Below, piece by piece: positions 41,418-46,536 of a stretch of DNA of 46,536 nucleotides (the stretch's first letter is position 1; every line of letters begins with the position of its first letter). The notes below the pieces were generated by a model that ran no database searches, was not told where the DNA came from, and saw only the letters and a list, made by a program, of their open reading frames with translations. Where the stretch lies: contig CALXKA010000007.1 in assembly GCA_944388765.1 (NCBI GenBank), forward strand, positions 1 through 46,536, written 5' to 3'. Source of the DNA: an uncultured Clostridia bacterium (GTDB lineage: Bacteria; Bacillota; Clostridia; TANB77; CAG-508). A program made the translations under genes and the position numbers.

Positions 41418-43415
41418 TTATTCATATTCAATATATACCTTATTCCCTTTATTAATTGTAATTCCAGCTTGTGGAATTTGAGTTTTTATAGTAATGTTTT
41501 CTTTATCCATTTCCTCTGTTTCGTTTTGTATGACAAGTTCTAGTCCACTTTCTTTTACTATTTTTTCTGCTTGACTTATACTCTTTCCTATTAAATCAGG
41601 AGTTTCAACTTCTTCTACTACTTCAATTTCATCTTGATTTCCTTGACTCACTTCTAGATATGGTAATATTTCACTAAAAATCTGCCCCCCTACTGGTGCT
41701 GCAACGCCTCCTCCTTGGTGTCCTCCCTCTCCTGTCGGATTATATAAAGTAACTAAAACAACTGCCTGTGGATTATCAATAGGTGCTACTCCACAAAAAG
41801 ATGTTACATATTTATTAGTATTAACGCCATCTTCTGATGTTCCTGTTTTTCCTCCAATTCTATATCCTGCAACTTTTGCATTTTTTCCAGTTCCTTCTGA
41901 CACTACACTTTCCATCATACTTAATACTTTTTCTGATGTTTCTTTTGATATGACTGTTCCATTTGTTTTTACTGGTATATCTGTTATTTCTTTTATTTGA
42001 CTATTTATTATTTGTTTTACAATTCTTGGTGATATACTCGTTCCTCCATTTGCAATTGAAGATACTGCTGTAACAAGTTGAATCGGAGTTATTTCAAATC
42101 TCTGTCCAAAACTAATTGTAGCAAGTTCTACTGGACCCGCTTTTTCCTTTGCTAAAAATATACTTCCTGCTTCTCCTGGTAAATCAATCCCTGTTTTTTC
42201 TAGCAATTTAAATTTTTCTAAATATTCATAATATTTAGTAACTCCTAATTGTTGACCTAAACCTATAAATACGGGATTACAAGAATTCATTAAACCTTGT
42301 CTTAAACTTTCTTGTCCATGTGGCCTATAATATCTCCAACATTTAATTCTAACGCCTGCAACTTCTATTCCCCCATTACAAGAAAATTGTCCCTCTTTAT
42401 CAATATCTGTAACTATTCCTTCTTCTATTGCAGCTGATGCCGTAATTAGTTTAAATACTGAACCTGGTTCATATGTATCTGCTATTGCTTTATTTCTCCA
42501 AACAGCTTGCAAGTTTTTGGTTCTTTCTTCTTGTGATAAAGTTTCCCAAGTTTCTTTTAATTCGTCTGTATAAGGTTCATATGGTTGATTTAGATTATAT
42601 GATGGATATGTTGCCATTGCCAAAATATCTCCATTTTGAGGGTTCATTATAACAATATTTCCCCCATCAGTACATTCATTATCAATACATGCTTCTTCTA
42701 AATATTTCTCCGCAATTGATTGTATAGTTAAATCAATTGTAAGTACTAAATCATTTCCATCAACTGCTGGCACATAATTTTCTCCTTCTTCTCCTATTTC
42801 TCCTCCTTTTGCATCTGTATGCCTTTGTATAGCTCCTTTTGTTCCTTTTAATTCATCTTCATATTTTGCTTCAATTCCATCTAATCCTTGATTATCACTT
42901 CCACAAAAACCTATAATTTGTGATGCTAATGTATTATATGGATAATATCTTTTGGTATCTTCGTCAATATTTATTCCTTCTGAAATATTATTTTCTTGCA
43001 TCCAGACACGTAATTGATCTGTCTTTTCTTTATCTACTTTTTTTACAATAGTTTCAATAGAACTTTTTTTTGAGACTTTTTTTAATACAGTATCATAATC
43101 TAATCCAAAAATTTCAGACATTTTTTTAGCAACTTTTTCTTTATTTTCTTGTGTTATATTTCCTGGATTGACTGTTACAGTCTCAACTGTACTACTGATT
43201 GCTAATATATTTTTACCTGAACTATCATAAATAGTTCCTCTTTTAGGATTTATGCTTCTATCTAATGTTTGTTGTTCATATGCTAAATTTGATAATTCTT
43301 TTCCTTGAAATATCTGGATATATCCTAATCTAGCAACCAGACATAATATTACTAAAAAACTTATAAATAAAGTGTGTTTCATTTTTTTCTTTGTAGACAA
43401 TTTTGTTGCAATCAT
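41418..43415 (-). CDS. Class B penicillin-binding protein (SpoVD/FtsI type)
   Basis: 665 residues. N-terminal membrane anchor (about 11-28), then a dimerisation domain. The transpeptidase motifs are SVFK in YEPGSVFKLITASAAIEEG near residue 318, SCN in LMNSCNPVFIGLG near 377, and KTG in YRIGGKTGTSEDG near 522. One PASTA domain (TPDLIGKSISQAEKIVKESGLEL) ends the protein, as in SpoVD/PBP2x. It cross-links peptidoglycan at the septum or in spore cortex; vegetative FtsI and SpoVD cannot be separated here. AGGAGG precedes the ATG. Its operon position after ftsL is the dcw norm. Confidence 0.93.
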   Translation of the reverse strand: MIATKLSTKKKMKHTLFISFLVILCLVARLGYIQIFQGKELSNLAYEQQTLDRSINPKRGTIYDSSGKNILAISSTVETVTVNPGNITQENKEKVAKKMSEIFGLDYDTVLKKVSKKSSIETIVKKVDKEKTDQLRVWMQENNISEGINIDEDTKRYYPYNTLASQIIGFCGSDNQGLDGIEAKYEDELKGTKGAIQRHTDAKGGEIGEEGENYVPAVDGNDLVLTIDLTIQSIAEKYLEEACIDNECTDGGNIVIMNPQNGDILAMATYPSYNLNQPYEPYTDELKETWETLSQEERTKNLQAVWRNKAIADTYEPGSVFKLITASAAIEEGIVTDIDKEGQFSCNGGIEVAGVRIKCWRYYRPHGQESLRQGLMNSCNPVFIGLGQQLGVTKYYEYLEKFKLLEKTGIDLPGEAGSIFLAKEKAGPVELATISFGQRFEITPIQLVTAVSSIANGGTSISPRIVKQIINSQIKEITDIPVKTNGTVISKETSEKVLSMMESVVSEGTGKNAKVAGYRIGGKTGTSEDGVNTNKYVTSFCGVAPIDNPQAVVLVTLYNPTGEGGHQGGGVAAPVGGQIFSEILPYLEVSQGNQDEIEVVEEVETPDLIGKSISQAEKIVKESGLELVIQNETEEMDKENITIKTQIPQAGITINKGNKVYIEYE

Positions 43416-43467
43416 AAAAAATCCTCCTAATTAATTTTATTAGAAGGTATTATATTTATACCAATAT

Positions 43468-43510
43468 AAAAAAATAATTGCCAAAATATCTTCTATATTT
43501 TTAGCAATTA
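43468..43510 (-). terminator. Terminator between ftsL and the PBP gene
   Basis: TAATTGC...ATAT (43510-43495, minus) pairs over about 15 positions, with one G-U and one bulge, with 43489-43475, followed by T7 (43474-43468). It includes the ftsL stop codon and splits the dcw cluster. Confidence 0.8.
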
Positions 43511-44011
43511 TCTATTAAATATTTTATCAACTAATTTTTCAAACCAATTTTGTTCATTCTCTTTTACAACCTCTTCTGTTGCTGGTTCTACATAATCTTT
43601 TTTAGGTAATGTAATATATACTGTCTGCTTATTAGTTAATTTTTGCATTCCCAATTTTTCTTTTGCTTGTTTTTCTATGTTATTTAAATTTAGACTATTT
43701 TCAATATTTACTTCTAATTGTTCATTTTCTTTTTGTAATGCTGATAATTCTTTTTTTAAATTTTGAGCTTCATTAAATTTTTCATTTATCTGTGAATTTC
43801 TATAACTTATGGTTAATAACAAGATAAAAATCCCTATAACAATTAATGTTAGATTTTTTTGTTTTCTTTTTTGTTCCTTAGAAACTTTTACTTTTTGTCT
43901 TGGTAAATCTTCAACGACCTTTAAATTATGTTGTCTTTTATGTTTTTTTCTTTGTACATCTGGTTCTAGTTTTCTAGGACTTGTTGTATACTGATATCTT
44001 GTTCCTGCCAT
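43508..44011 (-). CDS. ftsL: FtsL/DivIC-like cell division protein
   Basis: 167 residues. A long basic cytoplasmic part (1-52, with KRKQKNL) is followed by one membrane segment LTLIVIGIFILLLTISY (about 53-69) and a coiled coil (FNEAQNLKKELSALQKENEQLEVNIENSLNLNNIEKQAKEKLGM, about 78-122). The coil ending in AxxxLGMxxL is typical of FtsL/DivIC. It bridges FtsI and other divisome proteins. The order rsmH-ftsL-PBP supports the name. It starts 19 bases after rsmH. Confidence 0.85.
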   Translation of the reverse strand: MAGTRYQYTTSPRKLEPDVQRKKHKRQHNLKVVEDLPRQKVKVSKEQKRKQKNLTLIVIGIFILLLTISYRNSQINEKFNEAQNLKKELSALQKENEQLEVNIENSLNLNNIEKQAKEKLGMQKLTNKQTVYITLPKKDYVEPATEEVVKENEQNWFEKLVDKIFNR

Positions 44012-44030
44012 AAGTTATTCACCTCGCTTT

Positions 44031-44961
44031 CTAATACTTTTCAAATATTCTTAGCTTAGCACTTTTGCTTCTTGAATTTTCTAATTGTTCTTCTTTACTT
44101 GCTATTATTGGTTTCTTAGTTATAATTTTCCCTAGTGATTTTGCTCCACATACGCAATATGGTAAATCACTTGGACATGTACATTTTCCTTGTGCGCCTA
44201 TAAAGGCTCTTTTTACCGCTCTATCTTCTAATGAATGGAAAGTTATAACACATAGCCTTCCTTTACTTTCTAGACATTCTATACTATTTTTTATTGTTTG
44301 ATATAATGGTTTTATTTCATCATTTACCTCTATTCTAATTGCTTGAAATGTTCTTTTAGCTGGATGTCCATCTTTTTGTTTTGATTTTGGAATAGATTTT
44401 TCGATAATTTCTACTAATTGTTTTGTTGTATTAATAGGATTAGTTTTTCTTTCTATACAGATGTTTTTTGCTATTTGTCTTGAAAATTTTTCTTCTCCAT
44501 ATTCATATATAATATTTGCTAAATCTTTTTCACTATATGTATTTACAACCATCTGTGCATTTAAGGTTTGGGTTTTATCCATTCTCATGTCAAGAATGTT
44601 TTCTCCTAAATAGCTAAATCCTCTATTTTTTTCGTCTAATTGGTATGAAGAAACACCTAAGTCTAATAATATTCCATCTACTTTTTCTATATTTAGTTTT
44701 TCTAGAACTTCTTTAATATTATCATGATTATCATGTACATATATGATATTGTTAAATTCTTTTAAATTATTCTTTGCAGCAGTTAATGCTTCTTCATCTC
44801 TATCTATGCCAATTAGTTTTCCCTTTTCTGATAGTCTTTTTGCTATTTCTTTACTATGTCCTGCTCCTCCGAATAGTTCCATCAACATATATTCCATCTC
44901 TTTTTATATTTAATCCGTTTATACATTGCATAAGCATGACAGGTTTATGATTAAATTCCAT
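44031..44961 (-). CDS. rsmH: 16S rRNA m4C1402 methyltransferase RsmH, read through a +1 shift at CGG
   Basis: From ATG 44961 (GAGGG four bases upstream) come [20 protein letters not shown] and [10 protein letters not shown], 30 codons, then zero-frame CGG and a stop five codons later (CGG AGG AGC AGG ACA TAG). Skipping C 44871 gives [13 protein letters not shown], the SAM-binding motif GTxGGAGHS of RsmH, and continues through [38 protein letters not shown] and [17 protein letters not shown] to 309 residues, the normal size. The shorter frame starting at 44897 alone would lose the N-terminal SAM pocket. In the mraZ operon. Confidence 0.9.
44871..44871 (-). other. +1 frameshift site, CGG before Gly31 of RsmH
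   Basis: Context ACT ATT C GGA GGA GCA, in the SAM-binding loop. The zero frame stops after five more sense codons, counting the CGG. Confidence 0.87.
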
Positions 44962-44996
44962 TTTTCCCTCTTAAATGTTTATATTTAACTATCATA

Positions 44997-45026
44997 ACAG
45001 CTGGTAATTATATAACTACCAGCTGT
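44997..45026. other. Hairpin in the mraZ-rsmH spacer
   Basis: ACAGCTGGTA (44997-45006) and TACCAGCTGT (45017-45026) pair perfectly. No T-run follows on the minus strand, so it may be a processing or regulatory structure upstream of rsmH. Confidence 0.6.
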
Positions 45027-45045
45027 CTTCTCTCTATGTACTTAT

Positions 45046-45235
45046 CTTTTGGTTTTTTATCCATTCTTTTGCATTTATTTCTTTTGTTAATCATTTAAAC
45101 TTTTGTATATTATAGCTTTTCTTTTGAAAACTTTAATTACTTTATCTTTTGTGCTTAAAAAGCTTTTGTACTTTTATCTTTTGTTTAATTAGATTTTATC
45201 TTTTGTATAGTTATCTTTTGTAAAATCATCTTTTG
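45046..45235 (-). repeat. Array of eleven CAAAAG motifs between mraZ and rsmH
   Basis: CTTTTG on the plus strand (CAAAAG in the transcript sense) begins at 45046, 45066, 45081, 45100, 45121, 45146, 45163, 45178, 45200, 45215 and 45230. Many copies extend to ACAAAAGATA. Spacing is 15 to 25 bases and irregular. Six of the copies carry AT-rich flanks of similar form. The 298-base spacer 44962-45259 holds this array and one hairpin and no gene I can support. Confidence 0.75.
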
Positions 45236-45259
45236 TATTTTTATATAAACTTTTTCAAG

Positions 45260-45685
45260 TTATATACCTAAATTTGCCATGTTTTCAGCAATTTCATCTG
45301 CTGATATATTTTCATCACAATTTTGCCAAGTTTGTTTATCCCATATTTCTAGTCTTGTCCCTACTCCGATTATGACTGTTTCTTTTTCTAGATTTGCTGC
45401 AACTCTTAGATTATTTGGTAGCAAAAATCTACCTTGTTTATCTATTTCACATTCTGTTGCACCTGATAAGAAAAATCTTACAAAGTTTCTGGCATTTCTA
45501 TCTGAAAGTGGTAATGTTTTTAATTTTGTTTCAAAGTTCAACCATTCTTCTTGTGAAAATGCAAATAGACATCCATCTAAACCTTTTGTTACGATGAATT
45601 TTTCTCCCATGTCTTGTCTTAATTTTGCAGGCATTATTAATCTACCTTTTGCATCTAGAGAATGCTCATATTCGCCTATTAACAA
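45260..45685 (-). CDS. mraZ: Transcriptional regulator MraZ, TTG start
   Basis: 141 residues from TTG 45685 ([26 protein letters not shown]), eight bases after AAGGAGG. The two AbrB-like halves each have a DxxxR motif: DAKGRLIMP near residue 11 and DKQGRFLLP near 86. MraZ is a ring-shaped DNA-binding repressor of the dcw operon that binds repeats just upstream of its own gene; such repeats are present at 45705-45739. It is the first gene of the cluster. Confidence 0.96.
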   Translation of the reverse strand: MLIGEYEHSLDAKGRLIMPAKLRQDMGEKFIVTKGLDGCLFAFSQEEWLNFETKLKTLPLSDRNARNFVRFFLSGATECEIDKQGRFLLPNNLRVAANLEKETVIIGVGTRLEIWDKQTWQNCDENISADEIAENMANLGI

Positions 45686-45704
45686 TGAATGGACCTCCTT
45701 TTTT

Positions 45705-45739
45705 CACTTTCTACCACTTTGTACCACTTTTCTCCACTT
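45705..45739 (-). promoter_or_regulatory. MraZ operator, four repeats at 10-bp pitch
   Basis: CACTTT, CACTTT, CACTTT and CACTTC begin at 45705, 45715, 45725 and 45735 (AAAGTG or GAAGTG in the transcript sense, mostly followed by G). MraZ is known to bind tandem GTGG-type repeats at about one helical turn. They lie between the promoter and the mraZ ribosome binding site. Confidence 0.85.
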
Positions 45740-45746
45740 CACTTAG

Positions 45747-45775
45747 ATTTTAATATAACTTTTTCTATTTTGCAA
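45747..45775 (-). promoter_or_regulatory. Promoter of mraZ-rsmH-ftsL
   Basis: TTGCAA (45775-45770) and TAAAAT (45752-45747), 17-base spacer, directly upstream of the MraZ boxes. Confidence 0.7.
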
Positions 45776-45816
45776 GCATTTTTTGAAATTTTTTTAATTT
45801 TTTTATAAAAAATTTA

Positions 45817-45872
45817 TGAAAAAAGAACTTATAATTATAAAATAGAAAATATAATTTATAATACAAGTTCTT
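45817..45872 (-). terminator. Terminator after the M15 peptidase gene
   Basis: AAGAACTT (45872-45865) pairs with AAGTTCTT (45830-45823), with extended AT pairing inside, then a T6 run on the minus strand. Confidence 0.7.
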
Positions 45873-45884
45873 AAAATATTAAAT

Positions 45885-46311
45885 TTAATTAATTGTAGTA
45901 CTAGTTGCACCTGTTCCTACAACATCTTCTTGAAGAGATCTCCAAGTATTACAACCAACGATCCCATCTGCTGTTAAACCTCTTGAACGTTGATAACTAA
46001 TTACAGCATTTTGAGTTGCCGAACCAAATATTCCATCTAAACCATTAGTTCTATATCCTAATGTATTTAAATCATCTTGTGCAATTAACACATAATTACT
46101 TAGACTTCCTCTTCTTAAAGTTGGGTATCCTCCTGTACTACATGCCGGCTTTCCGAAATCTTTTATCAAAATGCACCCATGTTGGCGTTAAAGAAATAGG
46201 TTCTACATAATACCAAACCCCTGAATTGTTTGCACTATTCCATAAACGTGTTCTTTGTGCTTGTGTTAGTCTCTGTCCTACATCAAATGCCACTCCTGCA
46301 TAATGTTGTGA
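45885..46311 (-). pseudogene. D-Ala-D-Ala carboxypeptidase-like M15 peptidase with PG-binding domain, 5' end lost, +1 shift at CGG
   Basis: From 46311 the frame reads SQHYAGVAFDVGQRL (M15 metal-binding SQHxxG and FDV) and YVEPISLTPTWVHFDKRF, 52 codons. Zero-frame CGG follows and stops at once; skipping C 46155 restores GKPACSTGGYPTLRRG and a peptidoglycan-binding domain (LIAQDDLNTLGYRTNGLDGIFG, QNAVISYQRSRGLTADGIVG), ending at TAA 45885. TAA (46314) and TGA codons stand directly upstream, so the N-terminal half is missing or cut by the structured sequence beyond 46312. It would cleave or recognise peptidoglycan stem peptides. Probably a remnant. Confidence 0.7.
46155..46155 (-). other. +1 frameshift site, CGG before a Gly codon of the M15 protein
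   Basis: Context AGA TTT C GGA AAG CCG, inside WVHFDKR(F)GKPAC. The zero frame stops five codons later. Confidence 0.8.
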
Positions 46312-46536
46312 TTATGCTCACACAGTTGAACCACTTTTTTATCATGCGAAAGATAATTGTTTTTGACGTCGTTACATTTCGCTTTAAATTCAGTCAACGT
46401 ACAAAAGTACGTCTCTTGAATTTAAACCTCATGTGCCTAGTCAAAATTCAATTCTTTTTCGCATTAGTCTTCTCTTTTTCACTCTTTATTATATTATTTT
46501 ATTTATATCTATTTTTAATTCAAATTTTACAGATTT
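46312..46536. other. Structured non-coding right edge, possible mobile-element end
   Basis: Composition changes here. TTTAAATTCA (46383-46392) with TGAATTTAAA (46417-46426) and ACGTAC (46397-46402) with GTACGT (46407-46412) form a nested hairpin. On the minus strand GTGGTTCAA lies close to where the M15 homology starts, which recalls the right end of IS200/IS605-type elements, but no transposase or TnpB is visible. A 15-residue open tail (46489-46536, minus) runs off the window and cannot be assigned. Confidence 0.35.

Noticed and set aside
44031..44897. rsmH as a complete 288-residue gene
   Set aside because: It would begin in the middle of the SAM motif and lacks a ribosome binding site, while the true start is clear upstream.
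45046..45235. CRISPR array
   Set aside because: Repeat core is only six to ten bases, spacing varies from 15 to 25, and no cas genes are present.
45046..45259. A real small gene in the mraZ-rsmH spacer
   Set aside because: All frames are broken by stops within about 30 codons and none has a good ribosome binding site.
31390..46155. Simple reassignment of CGG to another amino acid (Trp or Gln, as in some bacteria)
   Set aside because: A substituted meaning would keep the frame. Here one base too many is present at each site, so only a shift or quadruplet reading restores the proteins.
31390..46155. P-site slippage at a shared slippery codon
   Set aside because: The six preceding codons differ (GTG, CTT, TAC, GGA, TTT, ATT) and most cannot re-pair at +1.
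1..46536. tRNA or rRNA genes
   Set aside because: No GGTTCGAATCC-type T-loop with matching acceptor stem and no rRNA core sequences were seen on either strand.

Overview
This window is low-GC DNA with Firmicutes gene content. The best reading is an anaerobic, probably uncultured, member of the Clostridia. The evidence is a four-subunit pyruvate:ferredoxin oxidoreductase with its own 2[4Fe-4S] ferredoxin, a rubredoxin/flavodiiron O2-NO defence cluster, meso-DAP-type MurE (DNPR motif), a clostridial long-form GluRS, an archaeal-type ProRS, RNase J, RicT/YaaT, EngB/YsxC and an L20-type leader in front of infC-rpmI-rplT. Most promoters are clear TTGACA-17-TATAAT types and most operons end in strong hairpin terminators.

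Layout. 1-473: cut-off ISLre2-type transposase. 618-1997: infC-rpmI-rplT (minus) with promoter, leader and terminator; infC seems to start at AUA. 2064-4607: CaCA exchanger (minus), then DUF1653 protein and serS (plus). 4684-6220: a purA unit with its own promoter and terminator and foreign-looking codon use. 6312-6935: engB. 6902-9960: minus operon of a repeat protein, gltX, an unknown protein and DUF951. 10172-12447: RNase J with a long leader that ends in an attenuator-like hairpin. 12449-14642: scpB-proS. 14739-14957: small Lys-rich protein. 14957-19136: membrane beta-propeller protein, DUF362 ferredoxin, rubredoxin, flavodiiron protein. 19233-19811: CIRCE-like operator plus hsp20. 19810-24730: copper operon csoR-gdpD-copZ-copA-zip-maa behind a CsoR box. 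24760-26226: two envelope genes. 26272-29686: porCDAB plus ferredoxin. 29720-32219: lepB-holB-ricT. 32236-45775: a rearranged division/cell-wall (dcw) cluster reading mraZ, rsmH, ftsL, PBP, [NUDIX, rdgB, pyrB, pyrI], murE, mraY, ftsW, murG, histidine kinase. 45817-46536: a damaged M15 peptidase gene and a structured, mobile-looking right edge.

Main result. Four genes on the minus strand are broken by single-base +1 insertions at six points: rsmH (one), ftsW (three), holB (one) and the M15 peptidase (one). In all six the extra base is a C placed directly before a conserved glycine codon GGA or GGG, so the zero-frame codon is CGG each time. Skipping that C restores full-length RsmH (309 aa), FtsW (381 aa) and HolB (297 aa) with their signature motifs intact. 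By manual scan I find no in-frame CGG codon in any other gene here except two in the foreign-looking purA. This pattern suggests that CGG is a vacant or hungry codon at which ribosomes shift +1 and insert Gly from C-GGR, or that a Gly tRNA reads the quadruplet. A systematic sequencing error is the main alternative. If real, the recoding would gate essential division, wall and replication genes.
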